In this document: one piece after another, positions 19,351-27,712 of the stretch
Position numbering within the stretch: position 1 is the stretch's first letter
How the letters are laid out: every line of letters begins with the position of its first letter
Assembly (NCBI RefSeq): GCF_000718095.1
Contig: NZ_JOEI01000037.1
Coordinates: 18,080 to 82,079, forward strand
DNA from: Streptomyces scopuliridis RB72
Lineage (GTDB): Bacteria; Actinomycetota; Actinomycetes; Streptomycetales; Streptomycetaceae
Length of the DNA: 64,000 nt
Reading direction: 5' to 3'
Translations under genes and position numbers: made by a program
Notes under the pieces: model-generated
The model's database searches: none
What the model saw: the letters and a program-made list of their open reading frames with translations, nothing else
What the model was told of the DNA's origin: nothing

Positions 19351-19579
19351 GGCGAATCAGCCTCCATCGAGGTCATACGGGCTGGTCGAGGAACCTGAAC
19401 TCGGACGGAGTGCGTCGCCCGAGTTCCGGTACCGCAAGGGTGCCGGGCGAAACGGGGGGCGTCGATTACGTGCGAGGTAATGGAGACAGGGGTTCACCGT
19501 CCAGGCCACAGACCCGACCCCGGAAGCAGCTCGGCGGCGGGCCGGTCCCGCCTGACTGTTACGGACGTATGGTCTGGTC

Positions 19580-19670
19580 TTACGCGGTCTTGGCGTCCAC
19601 CGTCTTGGTCGCTGTGCGGTCCAGCGGGTCGTAGTCGTACGTGGTCGTGTCGCTCTTGACGGTCCGGGAG
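19580..19670 (-). pseudogene. YD-repeat (RHS-like) fragment
   Basis: A minus-strand frame of about 30 codons reads SRTVKSDTTTYDYDPLDRTA and TKTVDAKTA before a stop at 19580. TTYDYDPLDR is the typical YD-repeat pattern of RHS proteins. No start or larger frame accompanies it, so it looks like a relic of a much larger gene. The rest of the 19351-19776 gap shows nothing else. Confidence 0.4.
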
Positions 19671-19776
19671 GTTCAGTCGGCGGCACGGCCTGCCTGCCGC
19701 CGCATGTGTCGTCCGGTGGGGGTGCAGCAGCTTTCCCGAGGGGTATCCGCGGGCCCGTGGCCGGTATTCTTCCGGG

Positions 19777-20364
19777 GTGACGCAGCGCCCTGTACCGGAC
19801 GAGCAGCGGCCCGTGAACCACGGGCCCAGGGCTGCTGCCCGCAATCGGGCCGCTCTGGTCACCGCTGCCCGGGAGATTTACGCGCAGTACGGTCTGGACG
19901 CTCCGCTGTCCGCGATTGCGCGTCGGGCCGGGGTCGGGCAGGGCGTTCTGTACCGGCATTTTCCCGACCGGGCCGCCGTGGCGACCGCGGTTCTGGAGGA
20001 GAATGTGCGGCAGGTCGAGAAGGCGGCCGCGACCGAGGACCTGACCTTCGCCGGAGTCCTCGGTGTGCTGACCTGGCATCTGACGGAGTCGGCAGCGTTC
20101 ATCGGCCTCTTGCACGCTGACGGGGCTGGTCGCTCGGGCATCCGCGCGTATGCCCTGGCCCTGTCCGAGCGGGTCGAACGCGCCCTGCGGGGACACCTGC
20201 CGGACGGTCATCGGCTGGGGGCGGCGGACGACCTCATGCTGGCCGTTGCCATGGTCTCCGGCGCCGTCACCGGCCCCACTCGCGAGGAGCGGGAACGCCG
20301 GGCGCTGGCGGCTTGGCGGCTGCTCGTCGTCGAGGTGGGACCAGTGCGGCCCTTCGAGGGATGA
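19777..20364 (+). CDS. TetR-family transcriptional regulator
   Basis: A 195-residue TetR-type regulator with an HTH of the pattern ARNRAALVTAAREIYAQYGL and APLSAIARRAGVGQGVLYRHF, then PDRAAVATAVLEENV. The GVLYRHFPDRAAL-type ending resembles the subgroup with a TetR_C_SbtR-like C-terminal domain. GTG start at 19777, preceded by TTCCGGG. It converges on the SMP-30-like lipoprotein gene (15-bp gap). Its target is not obvious; the two palindromes upstream of the monooxygenase gene at 21515-21545 are candidates. Confidence 0.8.
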   Translation: MTQRPVPDEQRPVNHGPRAAARNRAALVTAAREIYAQYGLDAPLSAIARRAGVGQGVLYRHFPDRAAVATAVLEENVRQVEKAAATEDLTFAGVLGVLTWHLTESAAFIGLLHADGAGRSGIRAYALALSERVERALRGHLPDGHRLGAADDLMLAVAMVSGAVTGPTREERERRALAAWRLLVVEVGPVRPFEG

Positions 20365-20378
20365 GTGGCGGAGCGGTG

Positions 20379-21398
20379 TCAGCCGCCGTTGGACTGCCGG
20401 ATGCCTTCCGCCAGCGCGTCGAAGGTGTACAGGTACCCTCCGGCGGGCCCGCTGACGGTCATGTACGCCGTGGTCCCGCCGGGAGTGATCGCCACGTTCG
20501 TCGCCGACTCGAACCCTTCGGCGCGGGCGGGAATTTCGACCGTCGCCAGGCGCTCACCGTGCTGGTTGTACACGACCATCGCGGGCCGGCCGTGCAGCGC
20601 CTGGTAGAGGTTGCCGTCCGCGTCCACGGCGATCGAGTCGGTCTGGGCGATCCCGCCGTCGACGCGGATGGCGGTGTGCTGGGAAGCCACCTCTCCCTTC
20701 GCGCCGAGGCGAAGGTAGGAGATCCGGTTCTGTGTGAGTTCGCTGATCCACAGCCCGCGGTAGTCCACGTCGAACGAGATGCCGTTCGTCGAGGCCAGTT
20801 CCTCGGCCAGGACGGTGGCCTTCTTGCCGTCACGGTCGATCCGTGCCACGCGGCCGTGCGCCTCGCCCTCGGACAGGCCGCGTGAGTCGCTGACGTACAG
20901 GTTGCCCTCCTTGTCGAAGGCGATGTCGTCGGGGTTCATCTGCGCTCCGTCGACCTTGCCGGAGAAGAAGGTCCGCGGGTCGCTGCCGTCCGGGGCCAGG
21001 CTCACGATCTCGCCGTGGGCGTAGTCGGTCAGGTAGAGCCGTCCGTCGTACGGGCTGAACTGTGCCGAGGTGTAGGCCCCTCGGCCGTCGGTGTGGACCG
21101 CCCGCGACGTCTTCTTCTCGACGTTGACGCGTATCACCTTCGGTTCACCCGCGGGTGCGGTGACGTCGACGACGAACAGGTCACCGTTCTCGTCGAAGGT
21201 CGGACCCTCCAGCAGGGTCATCCCGGTCTCTTCGTGCACCTGCGTCAGCTGCATGACCTTCTGTGCGTGGATGGTCCTGCCCGTGCCTGTGGAGGCCGCC
21301 GTATCGCTGGGGTCACCTGTGTCCGTACCGCATCCGGTGAGCGTCAGCATGCTGACCGTGGCGAGCACGGCAAGGGATCGGATCGGGAGTCGTCGCAT
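20379..21398 (-). CDS. SMP-30/gluconolactonase-like lipoprotein
   Basis: A 339-residue exported lipoprotein. The N-terminus is MRRLPIRSLAVLATVSMLTL followed by the lipobox LTGC, with Cys at residue 23. The remainder is a beta-propeller with SMP-30-like repeats: EGPTFDENGDLFVVDV, YLTDYAHGEIVSLAPDG, DIAFDKEGNLYVSDSRG, and SIAVDADGNLYQALHG. SMP-30-type proteins are calcium-dependent lactonases, but lipoproteins of this kind can also be binding or scaffold proteins. ATG at 21398. It is divergent from the monooxygenase gene; Baeyer-Villiger oxidation makes lactones and this family opens lactones, so a paired pathway is conceivable, though the enzyme would be outside the cell. Confidence 0.75.
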   Translation of the reverse strand: MRRLPIRSLAVLATVSMLTLTGCGTDTGDPSDTAASTGTGRTIHAQKVMQLTQVHEETGMTLLEGPTFDENGDLFVVDVTAPAGEPKVIRVNVEKKTSRAVHTDGRGAYTSAQFSPYDGRLYLTDYAHGEIVSLAPDGSDPRTFFSGKVDGAQMNPDDIAFDKEGNLYVSDSRGLSEGEAHGRVARIDRDGKKATVLAEELASTNGISFDVDYRGLWISELTQNRISYLRLGAKGEVASQHTAIRVDGGIAQTDSIAVDADGNLYQALHGRPAMVVYNQHGERLATVEIPARAEGFESATNVAITPGGTTAYMTVSGPAGGYLYTFDALAEGIRQSNGG

Positions 21399-21514
21399 GG
21401 GGGTTCACTCTTCCTGTCCGCTGTGTGCGAGTGCCGTCGGCAGCGAGGTTCGCGGGCGCCCGCCCGGGGGCGCGGACGTGCTCTTCCCGAGTGCCACGGT
21501 GCACCTACCGTCCA

Positions 21515-21545
21515 ACCGGACACTGTTGTCCGGTAGTTGCTACCG
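21515..21545. promoter_or_regulatory. Two overlapping palindromes upstream of the monooxygenase gene
   Basis: ACCGGACA-CTGT-TGTCCGGT (21515-21534) is a perfect inverted repeat with 8-bp arms, and CGGTAG-TTG-CTACCG (21531-21545) overlaps its right end with 6-bp perfect arms. A third CTACCG half-site lies at 21505-21510. They are centred about 80 bp upstream of the monooxygenase start, in the gap shared with the divergent lipoprotein gene. This looks like an operator, perhaps for a TetR-type protein. Confidence 0.6.
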
Positions 21546-21611
21546 TAGCGGACGGCCGCCCGTCCGGGGCGGCCCGCACGACAGCAGGCCAACAGGAATT
21601 GAGGCCCCCAC

Positions 21612-23429
21612 ATGACGATCCCTCAAGCGCCGACGCCCACCCCCGACGAACTCGCCGCGCTGAGGCAGCGTTACCGTCTCGAACGTGAGCGGCGCGTACG
21701 GCCCGACGGCGCCCGCCAGTACCGGGCCACCGAAGCCGAGTTCGGCTACTACGCCGCCGATCCGTACGTGAGGGACGTACCCGAGCGCGAGCCGATGCAC
21801 GACACCGTCGACGTCGCCGTGGTCGGTGGCGGATTCGGCGGCATCCTCGCCGGGGCCCGGATGCGGCAGCAGGGCCTGGAGCGCGTCCGGATCGTCGAGA
21901 AGGGCGGCGACTTCGGGGGCACCTGGTACTGGAACCGGTACCCGGGCATCCACTGCGACATCGAGTCGCACGTATACCTGCCGATGCTCGACGAGACCGG
22001 CTACGTGCCGGAGTGGAAGTACGCTCCCGGCGAGGAGATCCGCCGCCACGCGGTGCGGGTCGCGCAGAAGTTCAACCTCGGCTCGGACGCCCTGTTCTCC
22101 ACCGCCGTCACCTCGCTGACCTGGGACGAAGCATCCGGCACCTGGATCGTGGCCACCGACCGCGGCGACGCGTTCCGTGCCACGTACGTCGTCACCGCCA
22201 CCGGCACCCTGTCCGAACCGAAGCTCCCCGGGATACCCGGCATCGAGGACTTCAAGGGCCACACTTTCCACACGTCGCGGTGGGACTACGCCTACACCGG
22301 CGGCACCCCGGACGGCGGTCTGACCGGCCTCTCGCACAAGCGGGTGGGCATCGTCGGCACCGGCGCCACCGGCATCCAGGTCATTCCGATGCTGGCCGAG
22401 GACGCCGGACACGTCTACGTCTTCCAGCGCACCCCCTCCACCGTGGACGTACGCGCCAACCGCCGCACCACCGCTCGCGACGTCGGCGCCGACCACGACG
22501 GCTGGGCGCGCGAACGCCGCGAGAACTATCTCCGTATCGTCTCCGGTGAGACAGCCGAACAGGATCTCGTGGCGGACCGGTGGACCACGTCCGCCGGCCT
22601 CCTGGAGAAGCTTCTGCCGAGCTTCCGCCGTCAAGGCGACCGGAAAGCCTTCGAAGCCGCCTACGAAGCCGCCGACGCCGCCAAGATGAACGAACTCCGC
22701 GCCCGCGTCGAGCAGACCGTCACCGACCCGGACACGGCGCGGAAGCTCAAACCCTGGTACCGGTACGCCTGCAAGCGGCCCGCCTTCTCCGACAAGTACT
22801 ACCCGGCGTTCAACCGCGGCAACGTCACCCTGGTCGACACCGCCGACACCCACGGCATCGAGCGCGTCACCGAACACGGCGTCGTGGTCGGTGACACCAC
22901 ATACGAACTCGACTGCCTGATCTTCGCCACAGGATTCTCCGTCGGGACCTCCGGCATCCACTCCGGCAAGCTCCCCGTCCACGGCCGAGGCGGCACCCAA
23001 CTGCTGCACGCCTGGGCGCGACAGGGCCCGCGCACTCTGCACGGCTTCACCAGCAACGGCTTCCCGAACCTGATCCAGATGGGATCCCTGCAGAACGCCA
23101 GCAGCGTCAACTTCACGCACATCCTGGACGAGCAGGCCGTCCATGCCGCGGCCCTCGTCGCGGCCGCCGAAGCCGAAGGCGCCCTCATCGAACCGGCCCG
23201 CGAAGCCGAGGACGACTGGATCGCCGCCTTGGCCAAGGACGCGCCCGACCACGAGTGGTTCCACGCCGAATGCACCCCCGGCTACTACAACCGCGAAGGA
23301 CGAGGCCGGCCGAACGGCCCGACCGCCTACCCCCACGGTGCGTTCGCCTTCCACGAACTCCTGAAGCGATGGCGTGAGGAGTCCATGGGCGAGATCCTCC
23401 AGACCAGGTCTTCCGCTCAGTCCTCGTAG
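21612..23429 (+). CDS. Baeyer-Villiger-type FAD monooxygenase
   Basis: A 605-residue flavin monooxygenase, the typical length of the cyclohexanone/phenylacetone/steroid monooxygenase group. The FAD-binding Rossmann motif VAVVGGGFGGILAGARM lies at about residues 64-82. The Baeyer-Villiger fingerprint FKGHTFHTSRWDY is at about 214-226, and a second Rossmann motif GIVGTGATGIQ for NADPH is at about 246. FATGFSVGTSG and the aromatic-rich C-terminus fit the family. Such enzymes insert oxygen next to a ketone to give an ester or lactone. ATG at 21612, preceded by GGAATTGAGG. Substrate class cannot be decided by eye. The gene is likely controlled through the palindromes at 21515-21545. Confidence 0.9.
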   Translation: MTIPQAPTPTPDELAALRQRYRLERERRVRPDGARQYRATEAEFGYYAADPYVRDVPEREPMHDTVDVAVVGGGFGGILAGARMRQQGLERVRIVEKGGDFGGTWYWNRYPGIHCDIESHVYLPMLDETGYVPEWKYAPGEEIRRHAVRVAQKFNLGSDALFSTAVTSLTWDEASGTWIVATDRGDAFRATYVVTATGTLSEPKLPGIPGIEDFKGHTFHTSRWDYAYTGGTPDGGLTGLSHKRVGIVGTGATGIQVIPMLAEDAGHVYVFQRTPSTVDVRANRRTTARDVGADHDGWARERRENYLRIVSGETAEQDLVADRWTTSAGLLEKLLPSFRRQGDRKAFEAAYEAADAAKMNELRARVEQTVTDPDTARKLKPWYRYACKRPAFSDKYYPAFNRGNVTLVDTADTHGIERVTEHGVVVGDTTYELDCLIFATGFSVGTSGIHSGKLPVHGRGGTQLLHAWARQGPRTLHGFTSNGFPNLIQMGSLQNASSVNFTHILDEQAVHAAALVAAAEAEGALIEPAREAEDDWIAALAKDAPDHEWFHAECTPGYYNREGRGRPNGPTAYPHGAFAFHELLKRWREESMGEILQTRSSAQSS

Positions 23430-23755
23430 AACTCCGTCAGGTCCGTCTCGATCTCGGTGTCCTGCCGGGCGGGGGCGGTGACAGGTGGTGCAGGCACCGG
23501 TCCCGCACGGGGATGAACCGCGGGCTGTCCGCGGCCTGCCCGGCGGTCACCGGCGTTCCGCCGGACCCGAAAGCCGGGGGCGCCTTCTCAGGACGTAACC
23601 CCCGGAGATTGAGGGGGACTTGGGTACGCTCCGAAGCGCCCGGGTGAACAATCGCGTTCCGCCGTTGAACATTCATTGACCAGGGCTTTGCGTAGGGTCC
23701 GCCGGTCCCGATCATGGGGAGTCGCCACCCCCGACTTCCCTACCGGAGGACCGCC
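23430..23755. other. Intergenic gap upstream of secreted protein gene
   Basis: No gene with a credible start. A minus-strand frame ending at 23417 encodes a tail DTEIETDLTEFYED but has no start codon and an in-frame stop about 53 codons upstream, so it was not called. The right end carries TACCGGAGG, the ribosome binding site for the GTG at 23756. Confidence 0.4.
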
Positions 23756-24709
23756 GTGCCCCGTTGGAGATCCGCCCTGGCCACCCTGTCGGCCGCGTTC
23801 GTGGGCGCCACCACGCTGCTCTTCGCCCCGCCCGCGCAGGCCGCCCCCAGCGACGCCGACCTCGCCTACCGCTGGGCGCCCGTGCATTACCAGGACACCT
23901 CATCGAAGTATTACACCGCCGACTACCTGGCGCCGGTGAACTACGACGGCGACTGGAACACCCTCAACAACTGGGAGAACCTCGACGCCAACACCTCACG
24001 GCTGACCGGCACCGCGTACTACTCGGTGGTCGAGACCGGGACGCACTGGTACATCACCTACGCGTTCTTCCACCCCCGGGACTGGAAGGACTACCCGCTG
24101 AACCTCTTCTCGCACGAGAACGACATGGAGGGCCAACTGGAGGTCGTCCGCAAGGACGGCAGTGAGTACGGCGTCCTTCAGGCGGTCGTGACGCTCGCAC
24201 ATGACAACTTCTACTCGTACACCCCGCCCGGCAGCCCTTTCACCGACGGCCGCGAAAGCATCGACGGCACCGTGATCATGCAGGCCCACGACGGTGCGGC
24301 GCACCCGACGAGCTTCCAGGAAGCGCGCGGTCACGGTGCCTACGCCTGGAACGGTGCCGACTTCCCCGGTGGCGACGGAATCGTCTACAAGCCGAGCCGC
24401 GGTGCGGGCTCGGTCCCGGCCGGTGGCAACGACCGCGACGCGCGGTACGGACTCACAGACCTCACCGCCTCCGACAGCCTCTGGGGCCGTCGCAACAACA
24501 GTGAGACGTACGCCGAGTGGGGCGCGTTCCGCGGCGACAACGGCACGGACAACGCGGCGCACGCTCCCTGGACTTGGGACGACACGAACGACGGCAGCGA
24601 CCTTCAGGCGGGCGTGATCGCGACGGATCCCGCGTACCTGGTCTCCCGGTACTTCGGCAACACGGGCGATCTGAGCCTGACCTATCTGCGCAACCCTTAC
24701 CGCGTCTGA
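23756..24709 (+). CDS. Secreted protein of unknown function
   Basis: A 317-residue protein with a Sec-type signal peptide (MPRWRSALATLSAAFVGATT, cleavage after AQA near residue 30). The mature part begins APSDADLAYRWAPVHYQDTS and is rich in aromatic and acidic residues. The most striking motifs are THWYITYAFFHPRDW and SHENDMEGQLEVV, with a His-Glu-x-Asp cluster that could bind metal or a sugar, plus HGAYAWNGADFPGGDG. Similar secreted proteins exist in streptomycetes and fungi without assigned function; the HPRDW/HENDMEG layout faintly recalls necrosis-inducing-type proteins. GTG at 23756, with GGAGG at a good distance, was preferred to an upstream ATG at 23714. A strong terminator follows. 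Confidence 0.75.
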   Translation: MPRWRSALATLSAAFVGATTLLFAPPAQAAPSDADLAYRWAPVHYQDTSSKYYTADYLAPVNYDGDWNTLNNWENLDANTSRLTGTAYYSVVETGTHWYITYAFFHPRDWKDYPLNLFSHENDMEGQLEVVRKDGSEYGVLQAVVTLAHDNFYSYTPPGSPFTDGRESIDGTVIMQAHDGAAHPTSFQEARGHGAYAWNGADFPGGDGIVYKPSRGAGSVPAGGNDRDARYGLTDLTASDSLWGRRNNSETYAEWGAFRGDNGTDNAAHAPWTWDDTNDGSDLQAGVIATDPAYLVSRYFGNTGDLSLTYLRNPYRV

Positions 24710-24725
24710 GAGTTCTGAGAGCGGC

Positions 24726-24762
24726 CGTTCCGGGCGGCCGGGCCCGACGGCCGCCCGGAACG
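24726..24762. terminator. Strong hairpin terminator
   Basis: A perfect 14-bp stem, CGTTCCGGGCGGCC and its reverse complement, around a 9-base loop, begins 17 bases after the stop of the secreted-protein gene. There is no T-run, as is usual in streptomycetes. Confidence 0.75.
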
Positions 24763-24884
24763 CAGGCGCGTACCGACTGCGGGCAACAGCAGGGGTCGCG
24801 GGCGGGACGGGACTGACTGGCAGGCGACGGAAGCGGCCCGACACCGGCCGGCGCCTGCGGCCGGCGGTGAGGTGGCGACCGGGC

Positions 24885-24968
24885 GTGAAGATCCGCGACG
24901 TCGCGGTCGCCAACCGGCCCGTCTACGTGGCGTTGGCCGTCGCGGCCGAGGGCCGGCGGAAGTATGAA
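24885..24968 (+). pseudogene. IS256-type transposase fragment
   Basis: A short frame reading VKIRDVAVANRPVYVALAV followed by a few residues matches the strongly conserved VKIRDGxVANRPVYVAxGV block of IS256-family transposases. About 28 residues remain, and the Gly of IRDG is changed. It lies between two converging genes and shows the locus once carried such an element. Confidence 0.6.
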
Positions 24969-25017
24969 GAGGTGGCAGCCCGGCAGCGCCCCTGCTTGAG
25001 AATGTCACTGGGGATCC

Positions 25018-27030
25018 TCAGCGGTCCTCGGCTATCACGGCAACTTCGCCCGCTGGAAGGGTGATCGCGCCGGGCGAGCGGATGCCGGACACGAGGTCGA
25101 CTCCTGTCGCGGCCACCTGCACGGGGTGCAGGGTGTGGTTGACGGCGAAGAGCCAACTCCCACCCCTGGGCGCGCTTCGCCGGACGACCTCCACACCATG
25201 GCCGGCTCCCTGAACCGGAGTTGTACAGCCGGCCCGTGCGGCCCACAGGGGAAGAAGGCGCAGGAGAGAGGGGACATCGGGGCGGGTGGCGAGGTAGCGG
25301 GTGTTACCGCGGCGGAGGATGGCTGGGCCGCCCGCCGCCGGACCCTCGGTGAATCGGCTCTCCACCTCGGTGCCTGCGTCGGGTACGACACGCTCGGCCC
25401 ATATGCGGCCGGTCGAGCCGTCGTCCAGGCCGGCAATTCCCCCGGCAGTGAGCGGAAGATACTCGTCCACCCGTAGGCCGAGCAGGTCACGCAGCGCCCC
25501 GGGATACGGGCCGGGGTGGACCCGGTCGTCCGGGTCGACCAACCCGCTGAACGGGCCGACGACCAGATGGCCACCGCGTGCGGTGTAGTCCTCCAGCGCG
25601 CGGGCCGTGTCGGTGGACAACGCGTAGAGCGAGGGGACCAGCAGGAGGCGCTGCTCGCCGGGGGCGGGGACCAGATCGCAGAGCAGGCCGAGGGTCCACA
25701 GGGCACGGTGCCAGTCACGAAGAACGCCGGAGTACGTCAGATCGGTGCTGGGACGGTGGGGCAGTTCCAGGGCCCACATGGCTTCGTAGTCCAGCAGCAG
25801 GGCTATCTCGGCCGGCGGGCAGGTGCTGCCGGCAACGTCGGCGAGACCGGCCACCGCGTTGCCGAGAGCTTTGGTCTCCTGCCAGATGCGGGTGTCCTCG
25901 CCGCCATGGGGGACCATCGCCGAGTGCCACTTCTCCGGGCCGTAGGCGGACTGGCGCCACTGGAAGAACAAAGCGCCGTCGGCGCCGCGGGCAAGGTGGG
26001 TCAGAGTGTTGCGGGCCATTTCTCCGGGGACTTTGGCCACGTTGCGGGGCTGCCATTGCACCGCGGAGGTGGAGTGCTCCATGAGTATCCAGGGACGTCC
26101 GTCGGCCAGGCCGCGGGTGAGGTCGGCGGCGAAGGCGAGATCGGCGCTGCGGTTCGGGTCCTCAGACATGAGGTAGTGGTCATTGGAGACGATGTCGACC
26201 TCGCGTGCCCAGCGCCAGTAGTCGGACCAGCTGAGCGCGCTTGCCATGAAGTTGGTGGTGACGGGGCGGCCGGGAGAGTGGGCGCGCAGGATGTCGCGTT
26301 CGGCGCGGAAGCAGGCCAGGTGTTCGGCGTCGCTGAAGCGGTAGAAATCCATCCACAGACCGGGCGAAAGACTGCTGATGCTGGTGCGTGGCGGAATCAC
26401 CTGTTCCCAGTCGCTGTAGCGCATCCCCCACAAGACCGTGCCCCAGCGGTCGTTGAGGGCGTCCAGATCGTTGCCGTACACGGTGCGCAGCCAGCTGCGG
26501 AACGCAGCGGCGGAGGTGTCGCACCAGCAGTGGGCGTTGGCGTTGGCGTACTCGTTGTTGACGTGCCACATCACCACGGCCGGGTGGTCGCCGTAGCGTT
26601 CGGCGAGGCGGCGGGTGATCAGCGCGGCACGGTCCCGGTAGGCCGGCGAGGACGGGCAGTACGCCTGACGGGACCCGGGTGCGAGCGTTCGTCCGTCGGC
26701 CGTCACGGGCAGCGACTCGGGGTGGGCGTGGGAGAACCACAGCGGCGGCGCGGCGGTTGGCGTGGACAGATCAACGGCGATGCCTGCTTCGTGCAGCAGG
26801 GTGATGACCTCGTCGAGACCGGAGAAGTCGAAGACGTCCGGCCTGGGTTCGATCCAGGACCAGGCGAAGATGCCGAGTGACACCAGGTTGACCCCGGCCT
26901 CGCGCATCAGGCGGACATCGTCTTTCCATATCGCCTTGTCCCACTGCTCGGGGTTGTAGTCAGCGCCGAAGGCGGGGCGTGGAATACGCCCCCATGTGAG
27001 GTGCGGCTGGTCGGGGCGCGGCATGGGCAT
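25018..27030 (-). CDS. Beta-galactosidase, GH42
   Basis: A 670-residue intracellular glycoside hydrolase of family 42. The TIM-barrel begins FGADYNPEQWDKAIWKDDVRLM and continues with GVNLVSLGIFAWSWIEP. The acid/base Glu160 lies in WHVNNEYANAN and the nucleophile Glu318 in WILMEHSTSAVQW. The trimerisation and C-terminal domains follow (PHRPSTDLTYSGVLRDWHRA, ending HPVQVAATGVDLV). The length fits the family. No signal peptide, so it acts on imported galacto-oligosaccharides. ATG at 27030. It is divergent from the oligosaccharide-type importer operon, 682 bp away, and probably works on the imported sugar together with the GH3 enzyme. Confidence 0.95.
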   Translation of the reverse strand: MPMPRPDQPHLTWGRIPRPAFGADYNPEQWDKAIWKDDVRLMREAGVNLVSLGIFAWSWIEPRPDVFDFSGLDEVITLLHEAGIAVDLSTPTAAPPLWFSHAHPESLPVTADGRTLAPGSRQAYCPSSPAYRDRAALITRRLAERYGDHPAVVMWHVNNEYANANAHCWCDTSAAAFRSWLRTVYGNDLDALNDRWGTVLWGMRYSDWEQVIPPRTSISSLSPGLWMDFYRFSDAEHLACFRAERDILRAHSPGRPVTTNFMASALSWSDYWRWAREVDIVSNDHYLMSEDPNRSADLAFAADLTRGLADGRPWILMEHSTSAVQWQPRNVAKVPGEMARNTLTHLARGADGALFFQWRQSAYGPEKWHSAMVPHGGEDTRIWQETKALGNAVAGLADVAGSTCPPAEIALLLDYEAMWALELPHRPSTDLTYSGVLRDWHRALWTLGLLCDLVPAPGEQRLLLVPSLYALSTDTARALEDYTARGGHLVVGPFSGLVDPDDRVHPGPYPGALRDLLGLRVDEYLPLTAGGIAGLDDGSTGRIWAERVVPDAGTEVESRFTEGPAAGGPAILRRGNTRYLATRPDVPSLLRLLPLWAARAGCTTPVQGAGHGVEVVRRSAPRGGSWLFAVNHTLHPVQVAATGVDLVSGIRSPGAITLPAGEVAVIAEDR

Positions 27031-27572
27031 GCTCCTGAGTCCCTGAGGTTCGAAGTGTCGGTTTATGGAGGGAAAGCTTCCCGTGTGGATGGGCGCGTGG
27101 GGCCGATCGACGCACCGTCGGATGGAGCCCCGTTCGGGTCATGGATGTCCAAGGGTGGGCAGTGCGGCGTCACCGCAAGAACGCGCGGGATGTGAAGGCC
27201 AGACATCTACTGGCGGGAGGGGCGCGCACGAGTGGGGTCGTGGCGGGCAATGCCGGGCCGGTGGCGCAAGCGGACGATACGCATCGATAGACGCGCACAA
27301 CCTAGGCATGTCACGGCAGGGTGTCAATGCGTGGTCCGCCAACCGCAGCGGCACACGAGCCGCGCCCCGCGGCCCGGGCGTCCGGGGACTGTCTGGCTCG
27401 GCCGCGGAGCTGACAGGCTCCGCGCCCGACAGACCTGCCGCGTTCATCGTTGATCTCAAGTAGGGCCGTGAGCAGCGGGTTTCACCAGCCCAAAGCACAA
27501 GTCACCCATGCTGCTGCCCCCGTTGGGCACGTCATCGGGCACTGATGGCCGGAAAACCTTCCTTTCACACTC
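27031..27572. other. Long intergenic region between GH42 and importer genes
   Basis: No credible gene is seen; the minus-strand and plus-strand frames here have no recognisable motifs. A short AT-rich patch with GATACGCATCGATAG near 27284 could be part of the GH42 promoter or an operator, but it is not a clean palindrome. Confidence 0.4.
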
Positions 27573-27667
27573 TTGACGCACCTCCGCAGCGTCCGTACGT
27601 TCCCGGGTCATACGTAGAAGCAACGGCCCATGCACTTCTCGCGCAGATGCTCATACGTATGAGCATC
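27573..27667 (+). promoter_or_regulatory. Importer operon promoter and perfect 22-bp operator
   Basis: TTGACG (27573-27578) and TACGTT (27596-27601) with a 17-bp spacer form a good promoter. About 40 bp downstream of the expected start lies a perfect palindrome (27646-27667): GATGCTCATA, a central CG and the reverse complement of the arm. Its CG-centred symmetry fits LacI-type operators. The LacI gene at the end of this operon (33585-34634) is the likely binder. Placement inside the leader suggests blockage of elongation. Confidence 0.7.
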
Positions 27668-27712
27668 GCGCTTGCGCCCCGCACCGCCATCACGAGGAGC
27701 CAGGAGTCAGCC

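Noticed and set aside
23417..23580. A short minus-strand gene ending in DTEIETDLTEFYED
   Set aside because: The tail looks protein-like, but there is no start codon before an in-frame stop and it overlaps the monooxygenase end.
24867..25064. A 65-residue independent gene
   Set aside because: The only recognisable part is an IS256-type transposase block, so it was called a fragment.
27139..27498. A 119-codon minus-strand gene upstream of the importer operon
   Set aside because: No domain, no ribosome binding site and proline/arginine-rich composition typical of spurious GC-rich frames.
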